Assembly: GCA_002731875.1 (NCBI GenBank)
Contig: PCCY01000021.1
Span: forward strand, 307,638-371,637
Source of the DNA: Roseobacter sp.
GTDB lineage: Bacteria; Pseudomonadota; Alphaproteobacteria; Rhodobacterales; Rhodobacteraceae
DNA length: 64,000 bases
Reading direction: 5' to 3'
Positions 25,488 through 35,850 of the stretch are shown piece after piece. Each line of letters starts with the position of its first letter. The first letter of the stretch is position 1. The translations under genes were made by a program, and so were the position numbers. The notes beneath the pieces were generated by a model. The model did not search any database. It had not been told where the DNA came from and was given only the letters and a program-made list of their open reading frames with translations.

Positions 25488-26153
25488 TTATGACAGCTCC
25501 GCCAGAACGGTTTCGCCGGCAACCATGGTTTGGCCGATGCTGACGCGCGGTTCCACGCCTTGAGGCAAATACACATCCAAGCGCGATCCGAAACGGATCA
25601 AGCCGAACCGCTGCCCCGCCTGGATATGCGCACCTTTCTTGGTAAAGCAAACGATGCGTCGCGCCACCAGGCCAGCGATTTGCACCACCGCGATGTCGCG
25701 ACCGTCTGCCATCTGGATGCGCAGGCTGTTGCGTTCATTATCTTCGCTGGCTTTATCCAAGGACGCGTTGAAAAATTTGCCGGGCCGATAGGCGATCGCG
25801 GTAACCTCGCCCGCGACCGGAGACCGGTTCACGTGGCAGTTGAACACATTCATGAAGACGCTGACCCGCGTCAACGGCGTGTCCGCCATCCCCAGTTCAG
25901 CAGGCGGAACAGCGGGTTCTATCAGCGATATGATGCCGTCTGCCGGGCTGATTACAAGGTTGTCACCCTTGGGTGTCAGACGTTCGGGGTCGCGAAAGAA
26001 ATAATAGCACCATACGGTGACGCCGACGCCAATCCATCCCAGGATCTCTGCCACAAGGAACAACACCACAGTAATGGCAGCAAAAATAGCCACGAACTTG
26101 CGCCCCTCGGGGTGCATTGGCTTGATAAAGGTGCTGGTCATACTTAGGCCCAT
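25488..26153 (-). CDS. psd: Phosphatidylserine decarboxylase, short form
   Basis: A 221-residue proenzyme. Gly189-Ser190 in [12 protein letters not shown] is the self-cleavage site whose Ser becomes the pyruvoyl group. [16 protein letters not shown] holds the conserved His region. A membrane hairpin lies near residues 21-48. The length fits the short alphaproteobacterial form. Two nearby ATGs (26153 and 26141) are possible starts, and AGGAG lies upstream of the first. It forms a unit with pssA. Confidence 0.96.
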   Translation of the reverse strand: MGLSMTSTFIKPMHPEGRKFVAIFAAITVVLFLVAEILGWIGVGVTVWCYYFFRDPERLTPKGDNLVISPADGIISLIEPAVPPAELGMADTPLTRVSVFMNVFNCHVNRSPVAGEVTAIAYRPGKFFNASLDKASEDNERNSLRIQMADGRDIAVVQIAGLVARRIVCFTKKGAHIQAGQRFGLIRFGSRLDVYLPQGVEPRVSIGQTMVAGETVLAELS

Positions 26154-26236
26154 GGCGGTCTATTCTCCTGTAAAGTCATTCCTTAGCACATATGCGCCAA
26201 CGCAGGGAATGCAAAGCGTCAACCGTACCTGCGCCA

Positions 26237-26788
26237 TCACGCCACGCCAAGCAGCGTGATCCACGTGTCGCCGTATTTACGTTTATCCCGTCGGGCAAAC
26301 CCGTCCGGGGCATCCATGGCGGCGTTTTCTTCCCACACGACCATCGCATCCGGGCCAAGCCATCCGCCAGCCAGCGCTTTGGTCAACGCAACCTTTCCCA
26401 ACCCCTTGCCGTATGGGGGGTCCAGAAAAACCAGATCAAACGGAGCCGCGATCCAGCCGCCGAGGTTTGTCGCATCCGTCCGCATGAGAGTGGCCGACGC
26501 TTCGACCCGCAACTTTTTGATGTTCTCTGCAATCAGCTTTTGACCGACGCGACCGTTTTCCATGAAGACGGCTTCGCGCGCACCGCGCGAAAGCGCCTCG
26601 AGCCCCAATGCGCCGGTACCCGCGAATAGGTCCAGCACACGCGCGCCATTGATAACATTATGGTGGGTCAGCATGGAAAACAGGCTTTCGCGCACGCGAT
26701 CGGATGTCGGGCGCAGATGCGCTTCCTCGTCACCTTTCCCCACAGCGGCAAGCTGAGTCCCGCGGTGCTTTCCTGCGATGATCCTCAT
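26237..26788 (-). CDS. rsmD: 16S rRNA (guanine966-N2)-methyltransferase RsmD
   Basis: A 183-residue Rossmann-fold methyltransferase. MRIIAGKHRGTQL is the usual N-terminus; RPTSDRVRESLFSML, VLDLFAGTGALGLEALSRGA (SAM-binding motif I) and the catalytic FLDPPYGKGL follow. Its start overlaps the stop of the FAD oxidoreductase gene by four bases. Confidence 0.97.
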   Translation of the reverse strand: MRIIAGKHRGTQLAAVGKGDEEAHLRPTSDRVRESLFSMLTHHNVINGARVLDLFAGTGALGLEALSRGAREAVFMENGRVGQKLIAENIKKLRVEASATLMRTDATNLGGWIAAPFDLVFLDPPYGKGLGKVALTKALAGGWLGPDAMVVWEENAAMDAPDGFARRDKRKYGDTWITLLGVA

Positions 26789-27993
26789 GATTTCAACAGG
26801 GCTTTCATGTCGGTATCGGGGTTCTCGACCAAAGCAGGTGCCGGGGATTTTCCCGCTTCGATCAGGCGACGGCCGATCATGAAGCCGCGCGGGTCGTTCA
26901 TGGCGTCGACGGCAAGCAGTTCGTCGCCGCGGTAATACCAGAACGCGATGCTATCGGCATCGGTGCGCCGGGTGATGACGCGATCATATCCTGAGTTCAG
27001 CCCGGCAATTTGCAATTTCACGTCATATTGGTCGGACCAGAACCATGGTTTTGCCAGGTATTCCCTGTCATCCCCCATAATGTTTCCGGCGACACATTCT
27101 GCCTGATCAATGGCGTTGGGCACAGATTCCAGCCGGATTCTCTGGCCGCGATATGGGAACGAGGCGCAATCCCCCGCAGCCCACACATGCGGTGCCGAGC
27201 TACGCCCGTACGCGTCGGTCTTGATGCCATTGTCGATCACGATACCCGCGGCATCCGCCAGTTGGGTTGCAGCTTCGATGCCCACGCCGACGATGACGAA
27301 ATCCACGGCCAGCTCGCTTCCATCCGACAGCACTGCACCCGTCACTTTGGTATCTCCCGAGAGACGCTCCAACCCCACGCCTTCGCGAATATCGACCCCG
27401 TGGGACGTATGCAAAGCCCGAAAAAAATCCGACGTTTGCGGTGCTGCGACCCTTTGCAGAATACGGTCGCCCATTTCGACCAATGTCACCTTGAGGCCCA
27501 GCTTGGCAGCGACTGATGCGGCTTCCAGACCGATATAGCCCCCGCCGACGATCAACACCCGCGCGCCTTCGGTGAAACGCGGGCGCATCGCATCGACATC
27601 GGCCAGACCCCGCACCACATGCACCCCATCCAATGTGCCGCCGATCCGGGCGGGCAAGCGCCGCGGCACAGACCCGGTGGTTAACACTAATTCATCATAG
27701 GCGAAGGTTTGGCCGGCGGCGCGGACGGTTTGCGCAAAGGTGTCGATTGTTTCGACAGTGGTACCCAGCATCAGGTTGATCCCGTTTTCGGCATAGAAAC
27801 TTTCCGGACGCAGAAATAACCTTTCCAATGCCATCTCGCCCAGAAGATAGGCTTTGGACAAAGGCGGACGTTGATAAGGCGGTACTGCTTCGGTACCGAT
27901 CAGGGTGACCTCGCCGGCAAAGCCGGTGTTGCGCAGCTTGGCAACGCAGGACGATCCTGCCTGTCCTGCCCCGATCACGACCACATGTTTCAT
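26785..27993 (-). CDS. NAD(P)/FAD-dependent ferredoxin reductase-type oxidoreductase
   Basis: A 402-residue flavoprotein. The N-terminal FAD-binding motif is VVVIGAGQAGSSCVAKL, the second dinucleotide motif is VLIVGGGYIGLEAASVAAKL (about residue 150) and APHVWAAGDCASFP precedes the C-terminal reductase domain. This is the group that serves Rieske oxygenases or P450s through a ferredoxin, but no ferredoxin or oxygenase is nearby. The ATG at 27993 follows AAGGGGA; the frame runs upstream as a shadow. Confidence 0.92.
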   Translation of the reverse strand: MKHVVVIGAGQAGSSCVAKLRNTGFAGEVTLIGTEAVPPYQRPPLSKAYLLGEMALERLFLRPESFYAENGINLMLGTTVETIDTFAQTVRAAGQTFAYDELVLTTGSVPRRLPARIGGTLDGVHVVRGLADVDAMRPRFTEGARVLIVGGGYIGLEAASVAAKLGLKVTLVEMGDRILQRVAAPQTSDFFRALHTSHGVDIREGVGLERLSGDTKVTGAVLSDGSELAVDFVIVGVGIEAATQLADAAGIVIDNGIKTDAYGRSSAPHVWAAGDCASFPYRGQRIRLESVPNAIDQAECVAGNIMGDDREYLAKPWFWSDQYDVKLQIAGLNSGYDRVITRRTDADSIAFWYYRGDELLAVDAMNDPRGFMIGRRLIEAGKSPAPALVENPDTDMKALLKS

Positions 27994-28084
27994 CGCTGTC
28001 CCCTTCGAAAAAACCGTTTTCCTGCCTGCTGCAAAGCCTATATCTTTAGCCAAGACAAACGCAATGACATGAAAGGTCACGCAT

Positions 28085-28573
28085 ATGACGATTTCCCAAG
28101 GTGATACGTTGCCCGACGCAACGCTGGTACGCATGGGCGAAGACGGCCCTACCGCTGTGCAGATGTCGGATAAGCTGAAGGACCGCAAGGTCGTTGTCTT
28201 TGCCGTTCCCGGAGCGTTCACACCGACCTGTCATTCGGCACACGTACCCAGTTTTGTGCGCAACAAGGACAAGTTCGATGCCAAGGGCGTCGACGAAATC
28301 ATCTGTATCTCTTGCAACGATCCGTTTGTGATGCAGGCCTGGGGCGAAGCAACCGGTGCCAACGCTGCGGGCATCACCATGCTTGCCGACGCCAACAGCG
28401 AATTCACCAAAGCGATCGGGATGGACTTTTCGGCTGCTCCGGCTGGGCTGATATCACGTTCCAAGCGTTACGCGATGCTGGTTGAAGATGGCAAGGTCAC
28501 GTTGTTCCAAGCCGAGGACAGTCCCGGTGTCTGCGACCTGTCCGGCGGCGAAGCCTTGTTGGACAACATGTAA
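28085..28573 (+). CDS. Peroxiredoxin (Prx5/AhpE-like redoxin)
   Basis: A 162-residue peroxiredoxin. The peroxidatic Cys49 lies in PGAFTPTCHSAHVPSF, the motif of the Prx5 group. A further Cys near the end (VCDLSGGEALL) may be the resolving residue. It reduces peroxides in the cytoplasm with a glutaredoxin or thioredoxin partner. It is transcribed divergently from the FAD reductase gene and closed by an intrinsic terminator. Confidence 0.95.
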   Translation: MTISQGDTLPDATLVRMGEDGPTAVQMSDKLKDRKVVVFAVPGAFTPTCHSAHVPSFVRNKDKFDAKGVDEIICISCNDPFVMQAWGEATGANAAGITMLADANSEFTKAIGMDFSAAPAGLISRSKRYAMLVEDGKVTLFQAEDSPGVCDLSGGEALLDNM

Positions 28574-28607
28574 CCCCCAAGGGGGATCGCACTATGAAAC
28601 ACGAAAC

Positions 28608-28636
28608 GCAGCCTCGGCGTATGAGGCTGCATTTTT
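28608..28636 (+). terminator. Rho-independent terminator after the peroxiredoxin gene
   Basis: GCAGCCTC (28608-28615) pairs with GAGGCTGC (28623-28630) across a seven-base loop and is followed by ATTTTTA. It separates the peroxiredoxin gene from the convergent phhB. Confidence 0.92.
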
Positions 28637-28657
28637 ATTCAGGGGGGCGTGGCTGCG

Positions 28658-28963
28658 CTATTTCGCATCGCCCATCAGCCCGTCCATCTTGCGAGCCAGC
28701 TTGGCATCAAGAGAGCTTAGCCCGTCGACGTCATGGGTGATAAGCGTGACCACCACCTTGTTGTAGACGTTGCTCCATTCGGGATGGTGGTTCCATTTTT
28801 CTGCCCAGATCGCGGCGCGGGTCATCCAGCCAAAAGCGTCGGCAAAGTCATTGAAGACAAAAGTCTTGGTTATCCCGTCACGGTCATCTGTCATTTCCCA
28901 ACCCGTATTAAACAGCGGTGCCAGTACAGTTTTACGTGTCTCTTCGCTCAGCTTTTCGCTCAT
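28658..28963 (-). CDS. phhB: Pterin-4a-carbinolamine dehydratase
   Basis: A 101-residue protein of the PCD/DCoH family, with the active-site segment [20 protein letters not shown] (paired His, Trp, Tyr). It dehydrates 4a-hydroxytetrahydropterin after aromatic hydroxylation. No phenylalanine hydroxylase gene is in the window. Its start overlaps the stop of the upstream gene by four bases, so it is co-translated with the FemAB-like gene. Confidence 0.94.
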   Translation of the reverse strand: MSEKLSEETRKTVLAPLFNTGWEMTDDRDGITKTFVFNDFADAFGWMTRAAIWAEKWNHHPEWSNVYNKVVVTLITHDVDGLSSLDAKLARKMDGLMGDAK

Positions 28964-30147
28964 TGTTGTTCCTCGATTTCAGCTCTTTTGAACGGGCCAT
29001 ATTCGGTGAGTATGTCGATCTCTTGGTCAACGGCGGCCCGCTCCTGTGAAAGATAGTCTGCGACGGCACGCATGAAACCCTCCTCTCGTATCCAATGCAA
29101 AGACCAGGTAGGTCTCGGCAGATAACCGCGAGCCAGCTTGTGTTCGCCCTGCGCACCGGCCTCCACGGCGGCCAGTTTCCACGCGATGGCGATGTCGATG
29201 GCCTGATAATAGCACAGCTCGAAATGCAAGAAAGGGTGGTGTTCAGTGCATCCCCAGTACCTGCCATAGAGCGCCTGCGCGCCAATGAAATTCAACGCAC
29301 CCGCAACCCACGCACCATCGCGCTTTGCCAAGACTAGCACAATGTCGTCGCGCAAGGTTTGCTGAGCGATATCAAAGAACTGCCGCGTCAAATACGGTGT
29401 CCCCCACTTTCTTGCCCCGGTGTCTTGATAGAACTGCCAGAATGCATCCCAATGCGCAGGTTGGATGGCATCCCCGGTCAACACTTCGATTTCGCCGCCA
29501 AAGCGCTGCGCCTGCTCTCTTTCCTTGCGTATATTCTTGCGCTTGCGAGAGCTGAGCGTGGACAGGAACCCGTCGAAATCTTCAAACCCGTTGTTTCGCC
29601 AATGAAACTGTTGGCTTTTTCGGACCAATAGACCTAGATCCTCACCTGCCTGGGCTTCGGCTTGGGTGCAAAATGTGATGTGCAGGGATGACAACCCGTT
29701 GTTATCCGTAAGCTGTACCGCCCCCTGCACCAAAGCCGCCATTCCGGAACCTTCAAAACCGGGGCGCACCAGAAAGCGCCGACCAGTGGCCGGAGTATGC
29801 GGAACAGCGATTTGCAACTTGGGATAATAGCGCCCGCCGGCACGTTCCAGCGCATGCGCCCAACTGTGGTCAAAGATGTATTCGCCCTGGCTGTGAGACT
29901 TTGCGTACATCGGGGCCACCGCGATAATCTGGCCACCGATAGCGGCGCTAAGGTACTGCGGTTGCCAGCCGGTCCCCGGACCGACGCTCCCGCTTTGTTC
30001 GAGCGCGGACAAAAAACGATACGTCGTAAAAGGGTCGTTCGGGCGCACACCGGGTTTTGCTTCGGGACACGCGCAGGCATCCCACTCGGCTTGACCAATA
30101 TCAGCAATCCGAGGGGAAATTCTTATTTCGACTTCTTGTGCGCTCAT
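28960..30147 (-). CDS. FemAB/GNAT-like protein (peptidogalycan-type, DUF482)
   Basis: A 395-residue protein of the DUF482 group. Marks include [21 protein letters not shown] near residue 90, [24 protein letters not shown] and, later, [15 protein letters not shown]. The double GNAT-like fold resembles FemAB and aminoacyl transferases, but the natural substrate is unknown. The ATG at 30147 is preceded by GGAAGG; a longer frame upstream is not supported. Confidence 0.88.
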   Translation of the reverse strand: MSAQEVEIRISPRIADIGQAEWDACACPEAKPGVRPNDPFTTYRFLSALEQSGSVGPGTGWQPQYLSAAIGGQIIAVAPMYAKSHSQGEYIFDHSWAHALERAGGRYYPKLQIAVPHTPATGRRFLVRPGFEGSGMAALVQGAVQLTDNNGLSSLHITFCTQAEAQAGEDLGLLVRKSQQFHWRNNGFEDFDGFLSTLSSRKRKNIRKEREQAQRFGGEIEVLTGDAIQPAHWDAFWQFYQDTGARKWGTPYLTRQFFDIAQQTLRDDIVLVLAKRDGAWVAGALNFIGAQALYGRYWGCTEHHPFLHFELCYYQAIDIAIAWKLAAVEAGAQGEHKLARGYLPRPTWSLHWIREEGFMRAVADYLSQERAAVDQEIDILTEYGPFKRAEIEEQQ

Positions 30148-30197
30148 CCCGACCTTCCGATTGCCTAGCACCTTATCTGTGGCCGCGACGGTCAGCT

Positions 30198-30959
30198 TCA
30201 AGAAGAGAGCGGAGCTGCATACCCTTCAAAGGTAATATTATCAGCGAATTCCCGCGCCGACATTTCCGCCTCGAGGCTACGGACGGTCCAGCAACAGACC
30301 ATCGCGCCCTGACGGCGGAGCTGGGCAACCCGGTCGCGCGCAAGGTCATCAACTTCGTGGCTGATGAAACTTGCGCCGGTGGCGTCGTAATCTGGAATTT
30401 CGCGCAGCCGATCACAGGTCGCCTTCGGCAGCGGCCAGTCGTCGTAACGATAGGCGCTGGTCACAATGCCGCGCGGAACTTCGGGGATCAATTCAGCCAT
30501 CCGCCCAACCGCATGCGGGTTAAACGACATCACCGCCACGTCGCCGCGATATCCGCGCAGCGCTTGTGCCGTGGCCCGTTCGAGAGGACCAAGATCGTCG
30601 CCCATTGCACCGTCCTGATCCTTGATCTCGACCAACACAGGGGCGCGGCCCGCGATCTGGTCCAGCACGGCTTCCAACGTCGGGATCTTGTCATTACCCC
30701 CTTTAAGGGTCATGCGCCCCAGCTCGGCCGCGTCCAGCAGCCGCACGGCACCCTTTTCGTTGGTCAAGCGATCCAGGGCATAGTCGTGAAACACCACCGC
30801 GGCGCCGTCGCGGGTCAGTTGCACGTCCAATTCAATGCCATACCCACGGCTGATCGCGGCTTCAAACGCGGCAGGGCTGTTTTCCGGACGACCCGCGCCG
30901 AGATCATGCAAACCACGGTGGGCAATGGGTTGGGTGTAAAACGCTGATGGCAGGGTCAT
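30198..30959 (-). CDS. Glycerophosphodiester phosphodiesterase family protein
   Basis: A 253-residue TIM-barrel enzyme. IAHRGLHDLGAGRPENS is the catalytic His/Arg region, GIELDVQLTRDGAAVVFHD the metal and catalytic part, and VLVEIKDQDG supplies another Glu. It hydrolyses glycerophosphodiesters to glycerol-3-phosphate and an alcohol. No signal peptide is seen, so it is cytoplasmic. It overlaps the RidA gene by four bases. Confidence 0.93.
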   Translation of the reverse strand: MTLPSAFYTQPIAHRGLHDLGAGRPENSPAAFEAAISRGYGIELDVQLTRDGAAVVFHDYALDRLTNEKGAVRLLDAAELGRMTLKGGNDKIPTLEAVLDQIAGRAPVLVEIKDQDGAMGDDLGPLERATAQALRGYRGDVAVMSFNPHAVGRMAELIPEVPRGIVTSAYRYDDWPLPKATCDRLREIPDYDATGASFISHEVDDLARDRVAQLRRQGAMVCCWTVRSLEAEMSAREFADNITFEGYAAPLSS

Positions 30960-31414
30960 TTGATTTCGAAGATACCTTCAATTTCAACGGCCACGCCCAA
31001 TGGCAAGGATGCTGCCGATACCGCAGACCGTGCGTGACGCCCCGCATCGCCCAAAGCCTCGACCAGAAAGTCGGACGCACCATTCACCACTTTGGGTTGA
31101 TCCGTGAAGTCCGCGGTCGAATTGACGAAAGCTGTCAATTTGATCACGCGCACAAGTCTTTCGATGTCACCGTTACAGGCGGCCTTTACCTGCGCCAACA
31201 AGCTGATCGCGCAGGTTTTCGCTGCGGCGGCGCCGGCGTCGACGTCCATGTCCTGGCCCAGTTTGCCGGTGATAAATCCGTCTGGCCCACTGGATATCTG
31301 GCCCGACACATAGACCGTGCTGCCGGTTACCACGAATGGCACATAATTTGCGGCAGGAGCCGGGGCATCTGGCAACGTGACCCCAAGATCGTTCAAGCGG
31401 TTGGTGATGCTCAT
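30956..31414 (-). CDS. RidA family protein
   Basis: A 152-residue YjgF/YER057c/UK114 protein. GSTVYVSGQISSGPDG and the C-terminal RSAVSAASLPLGVAVEIEGI carry the conserved Arg and Glu used by RidA to hydrolyse reactive enamines and imines. The length (150) suggests the longer RidA subgroup (type 4-7-like) rather than the 128-residue archetype. It is co-transcribed with the GDPD gene. Confidence 0.93.
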   Translation of the reverse strand: MSITNRLNDLGVTLPDAPAPAANYVPFVVTGSTVYVSGQISSGPDGFITGKLGQDMDVDAGAAAAKTCAISLLAQVKAACNGDIERLVRVIKLTAFVNSTADFTDQPKVVNGASDFLVEALGDAGRHARSAVSAASLPLGVAVEIEGIFEIK

Positions 31415-31606
31415 GATTTTCAGTCCTTTAAAATAACTGCGGTACTTTTGCAGGACGATAGCGGGGGCTTTCGCAAACGGAAAGGGCCATCGTCATTATT
31501 GCCATAGTGGCTAAGGCGAAACGCCGCACCCGTAAACATATATTGCTAATTCAGCTCATCGTGCCCATAACGAGCCGAGTTTGGTTGGTTTCCAAGGAAT
31601 TGCATC

Positions 31607-32353
31607 GTGTCGTTAGGCAATATCAAAAGATCTTCGCCGCGTGCGCTGATTGTCATCGCATTGATCGCCGGCCTCGCCGGGTGTAGCGGCGCTGGCCGCG
31701 TCCAACCGACCGGCATCAACGATCCGCACGAACAGAGCAATCGCAAGGTCCACAATTTCAACAAGAAACTGGCCGGATCCGGAAACGGGAGCGGCCTTGC
31801 GCACGCCGTGCCTATGGGAGTGCAAACGGTCGTTCACAATATTGCCGAAAACCTCTCGATGCCGCAGGTCGCCGTGAACAGCGCCTTGCAGGCCGATGTA
31901 AAAGGGTTCGGCATAGCGTCCTACCGCTTCCTTACCAACACCGTGCTTGGCGTTGGCGGGATCGCGGACGTTGCATCGGAATTCCAAATACCAAAGCATG
32001 ACACCGATTTTGGTGAAACGCTTTATGTGTGGGGCGTCGGTGAAGGTTCATACTACGAGCTGCCGTTTGTCGGCCCCTCGACAGGTCGCGACGTTGCGGG
32101 CCGGTTTGTGGATTTGTTCACCAACCCACTATCTTATACGCTGCCGCGGCCCGAAAAATATGTCGGTACCGTTACTAAATTTGCCGATAGCGTGTTCAAA
32201 AACAGCCGCCGCAGCGATGCCATTAACGACGTGCTAGAAGGCAGTACTGACAGCTATTCGCAAGCAAGATTGATTTATCTGCAAAAACGTCGGTATGAAT
32301 TGTCTCGGCGCACCGGAGCCCCCGTAACTTACGATGACCCATATTTGCAATAA
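31607..32353 (+). CDS. mlaA: MlaA/VacJ family lipoprotein
   Basis: A 248-residue lipoprotein. GTG at 31607 is preceded by AAGGA. The lipobox LAGC places Cys26 as the lipidated residue. Family features: DPHEQSNRKVHNFNKKL after the signal, SYRFLTNTVLGVGGIADVA and DTDFGETLYVWGVGEG...LPFVGPST. MlaA sits in the outer membrane and removes mislocalised phospholipids from the outer leaflet. It is followed directly by an MlaC-like gene. Confidence 0.95.
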   Translation: MSLGNIKRSSPRALIVIALIAGLAGCSGAGRVQPTGINDPHEQSNRKVHNFNKKLAGSGNGSGLAHAVPMGVQTVVHNIAENLSMPQVAVNSALQADVKGFGIASYRFLTNTVLGVGGIADVASEFQIPKHDTDFGETLYVWGVGEGSYYELPFVGPSTGRDVAGRFVDLFTNPLSYTLPRPEKYVGTVTKFADSVFKNSRRSDAINDVLEGSTDSYSQARLIYLQKRRYELSRRTGAPVTYDDPYLQ

Positions 32354-32354
32354 G

Positions 32355-32936
32355 ATGAACAGACGCGCATTTGGCGGGGGAGCGTTGGCCATCGTGCTGG
32401 CACGCCCTGCTCTTGCATTAAACGCAGATGACGCCACGGCCTTCATCAAACGGCTTATCGGCGACATCTACAGCGTCATAGACAGCGGCGCGCCCGAGGC
32501 TGCAATGATCCGTCAGTTTGAAGAGTTGTTCGTCCGATACGCCGACGTCCAAATCATGGCGCAATACGCTCTGGGGGTGGATGCCCGCAGCGCCACCGCC
32601 GAACAGAAGTCAGCGTTCAATACAGCATTTGCCGGTTATATTGCCAAGAAATATGGCAAGAGATTCCGGCAATTCATCGGCGGCCGGATCGAAGTGGAAG
32701 GTGCGCGCAAGATCAAGGCTGGCTTTGAGATCAAAACCACTGCGTATCTCAAGGGCGAAAATCCGATCGAGGTCATCTTTTTGGTATCGGACAAGTCTGG
32801 GGAGCTTCAGTTCTTCAACATGTTCCTGGAAGGCGTGAACCTGTTGCTGACCGAACGCAGCGAGATCGGATCCATGCTGGACATGAGCGGTGGCGATCTG
32901 AATGCCACGATACACGAGTTGAACAAGGCAGGCTGA
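32355..32936 (+). CDS. mlaC: MlaC family phospholipid-binding protein
   Basis: A 193-residue periplasmic protein. The N-terminus MNRRAFGGGALAIVLARPAL is a signal peptide with a twin-arginine-like start. The body shows the Ttg2D/MlaC pattern (FIKRLIGDIYSVIDSG..., SAFNTAFAGYIAKKYGKRF). It shuttles phospholipids between MlaA and the inner-membrane MlaFED complex, which is not encoded in this window. The ATG two bases after the mlaA stop is chosen; an alternative overlapping ATG is at 32334. Confidence 0.92.
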   Translation: MNRRAFGGGALAIVLARPALALNADDATAFIKRLIGDIYSVIDSGAPEAAMIRQFEELFVRYADVQIMAQYALGVDARSATAEQKSAFNTAFAGYIAKKYGKRFRQFIGGRIEVEGARKIKAGFEIKTTAYLKGENPIEVIFLVSDKSGELQFFNMFLEGVNLLLTERSEIGSMLDMSGGDLNATIHELNKAG

Positions 32937-32990
32937 CCGGGCCGAACCCGAGTTCATTACTGCACTTCGTCCTTTGTTTTCCTAGGTCTC

Positions 32991-33028
32991 AAGCCATGCA
33001 TGCCCCGTCGCAACGGCATGCATGGCTT
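32991..33028. terminator. Perfect 14-bp hairpin between convergent mlaC and pbp1A genes
   Basis: AAGCCATGCATGCC (32991-33004) pairs perfectly with GGCATGCATGGCTT (33015-33028) around a ten-base loop. It lies just past the mlaC stop and just before the convergent penicillin-binding protein stop. U-rich flanks are weak (TTAGTTT on the plus side). It probably serves as a shared terminator. Confidence 0.7.
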
Positions 33029-33036
33029 ATGTTAGT

Positions 33037-35229
33037 TTATCTTCCGAAAATATCGCGCAGCACCTGATCAATGATCCCAAGCGGGTTCTCGCGCTGCTGT
33101 CTGCGTACCGGCTGGCGGTCTGGCTGGCGTTCTGGTTTGGGCTCAGGGGCTTGCACCACAGCCGGGGCCGGTACGATCATCGGCAACGGCGTGTTGGGCA
33201 GCCCTTCGTGAACACGCACCATGACCTCGCGCCAGATTTCTGTTGGCAGACCACCACCCGATACCCCGGTAAGAGGTGTGTTATCGTCATAGCCCATCCA
33301 GACGCCGGTAACGTAATCGGCAGAGAATCCGATGAACCACGCATCCCTGTTGGCCTGCGTCGTGCCCGTTTTTCCTGCCAGCTCGCGCCCGCCGAATTGA
33401 GCCCGCTGGCCTGTACCCTCTGATACGACTTTCGACATCATATAGACCAGTTGCAGCGCTGCATCCTCTTGGATGACCCGTTCGCCGATGCCGCCGCCCG
33501 TACCCATCAACGGTTCGCTGTCCCCCTGAAGCGAAAGATCAATCAAACCGTAAGGTTTCACCGAAGACCCCCCGTTCAGGATACCGGCATATGCCCCGGT
33601 CATTTCAAGCAAGGTGCTTTCGGACGCACCAAGCGCCAGCGCAGGTCCAGCCGCCAGATCACTTTTGATTCCGAATTGCTCGGCGACGCGGCTGACAACT
33701 TCACGGCCGACACTTTCGGACAGCTTGACCGCCGGAATGTTGAGCGAATCCTTCAATGCCGTGGTCAGCGTCACCTTACCCTTGAAGTTGCTGGTGTAAT
33801 TCTTGGGACACCATTCACCCGAGCCGGGAATATTCAGACAATACGGCGCGTCGTCGATCAGGTCGTTGGGTGAATACCCCAGATCAAGCGCCGCCGCGTA
33901 GACGAATGGCTTGAACGCCGACCCCGTTTGCCGCATCGCTTGGGTGGCGCGATTGAATGCGCCCGCGACCTTGGTCTTGCGCCCGCCGACCATGGCCCGC
34001 ACGGCACCATCGGCGGACATGACGACGACTGCCGCCTGTGCTTTCGACCCTTCGCGAACCTTGCTCTCGAAAACCGATTTCAAGCCAGCCTCGGCTGCTT
34101 GCTGAATTTTTTGGTCAAGCGTGGTTTTGATAATCACGTCTTCGGTGGTGTTTCGGGTGAAAAACTCCGGGCCCGAGGACATCACCCAATCGGCGAAATA
34201 CCCCCCGGCTTCTGCCTCTGCGGCTTCCGACAACTCTGCGGGGTTGGCGATCGCGCTGTCCGCTTGCGCTTTGGTCAGATAACCTTGGTCTTGCATCAGG
34301 CGGATGACCGTCGCAGCCCGGTCCTGCGACCGGTCAAGATTGTTCGTCGGAGCAAGTGTGGTGGGGGCCGTCAGCAACCCTGCAAGCATCGCCCCTTCGG
34401 CAGGTGACAAGGCGGACGCAGGTTTTCCAAAGAAGCGCTGCGCAGCTGCCTCTGCCCCGAACGCTCCGCCACCCATATAGGCCCGGTTCAGATAGATCGA
34501 CAGAATATCGTTCTTGGAGTATTTGGCTTCCATCGCCATGGAAAAGATCGCTTCCTTAGCCTTGCGCGACAACGAGGTGCGGCGGCACTCGGCCTCGTAT
34601 TCTTTTTCGGTTTGCCCGCTTGAAGCGTCGTAAGGTTCGCCCAGGCACAACAGCTTCGCGACCTGTTGGGTTATCGTCGACCCACCGTGACCCGAGAGCG
34701 GCCCTCGGCCTTCACTCAGGTTGATCTTTATCGCCGAAGCGATGCCGCGCGGACTGACCCCGAAGTGCTGATAGAAACGCTTGTCTTCGGTCGCGATCAC
34801 GGCATCCCGCAAAGCGGGTGACACGCTATCGGCCGTGACGATCCCGCCGAATTGGTCGCCCCGCCAAGCAAACACTTCGCCATAGCGATCCTTCAGGGTA
34901 ACCGACCCGCGCGCGCGACCATCAAGCAAAACTTCGAGAGGCGGCAATGTCGTGTAGAAATAGCCAACCGCCAGAGCCAGCATCAACACCGCCACCGCGG
35001 TGATGCGCCATGTAATCGTCCAGATCAACCGAAACACCCAACGCACCAATGCACTAAGCAAGCCGATCGGCCCTTTGCGTCGGGGTGGCGTGCCACGCCC
35101 GCCCCGGCGCTTTGCGGGTGTCTTTGTCGACTTTCGGCTTGAAGCGGCCGTCTTAGTCGAAGCCGCACTTTTTGATGTACGGTGCCGGTCAGCGACCAAT
35201 GGGCGCTTTCCCTTGGATGAATCACTCAT
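33037..35229 (-). CDS. Class A penicillin-binding protein (PBP1A/1C-type transglycosylase-transpeptidase)
   Basis: A 730-residue bifunctional cell-wall synthase. A basic cytoplasmic tail (1-70, Lys/Arg/Ser-rich) is followed by one transmembrane anchor (about 72-94). The glycosyltransferase (GT51) domain (about 110-290) has ATEDKRFYQHFGVSPRGIA and GGSTITQQVAKLL. The transpeptidase domain (about 380-680) has GSAFKPFVYAAALD (active Ser, SxxK), DSLNIPAVKL and KTGTTQANRDAWFIGF. The C-terminus is Pro/Arg-rich. It polymerises and crosslinks peptidoglycan at the inner membrane. Confidence 0.96.
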   Translation of the reverse strand: MSDSSKGKRPLVADRHRTSKSAASTKTAASSRKSTKTPAKRRGGRGTPPRRKGPIGLLSALVRWVFRLIWTITWRITAVAVLMLALAVGYFYTTLPPLEVLLDGRARGSVTLKDRYGEVFAWRGDQFGGIVTADSVSPALRDAVIATEDKRFYQHFGVSPRGIASAIKINLSEGRGPLSGHGGSTITQQVAKLLCLGEPYDASSGQTEKEYEAECRRTSLSRKAKEAIFSMAMEAKYSKNDILSIYLNRAYMGGGAFGAEAAAQRFFGKPASALSPAEGAMLAGLLTAPTTLAPTNNLDRSQDRAATVIRLMQDQGYLTKAQADSAIANPAELSEAAEAEAGGYFADWVMSSGPEFFTRNTTEDVIIKTTLDQKIQQAAEAGLKSVFESKVREGSKAQAAVVVMSADGAVRAMVGGRKTKVAGAFNRATQAMRQTGSAFKPFVYAAALDLGYSPNDLIDDAPYCLNIPGSGEWCPKNYTSNFKGKVTLTTALKDSLNIPAVKLSESVGREVVSRVAEQFGIKSDLAAGPALALGASESTLLEMTGAYAGILNGGSSVKPYGLIDLSLQGDSEPLMGTGGGIGERVIQEDAALQLVYMMSKVVSEGTGQRAQFGGRELAGKTGTTQANRDAWFIGFSADYVTGVWMGYDDNTPLTGVSGGGLPTEIWREVMVRVHEGLPNTPLPMIVPAPAVVQAPEPKPERQPDRQPVRRQQRENPLGIIDQVLRDIFGR

Positions 35230-35484
35230 TGGGCTGCTCGCTCTGCCATTCGTTCGTGCCTTTTAACCTGTGTAACCGGGATTGTTTAGCGCTGAGCGCC
35301 GCAAGTTGGATCAATTATGTGATCATTTTTTGTGCGCTTTTTGGTGTGTGCTCTATTTTTATGCACATGTGGCGCTTTTGGATTTCCCGCGCGCAGTCTC
35401 ACCTTCCATAAACCCTCCCGGCTCCGCTTTGCTGTTGAAACATCTTGCAGGGAAATGCCTGCCAAGCAGCAGAGGGACTTATAG

Positions 35485-35823
<339 letters not shown>

Positions 35824-35850
35824 CCCCCTTACACCCAAGGAAACAACGAG

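Noticed and set aside
26785..28221. Longer FAD oxidoreductase with an N-terminal extension
   Set aside because: The extension is antisense to the peroxiredoxin gene; the Shine-Dalgarno and dinucleotide motif place the start at 27993.
35360..35400. Sigma-54 promoter upstream of glnK
   Set aside because: TGGC at about 35371 lacks the GC element at the right spacing; no acceptable -12 match.
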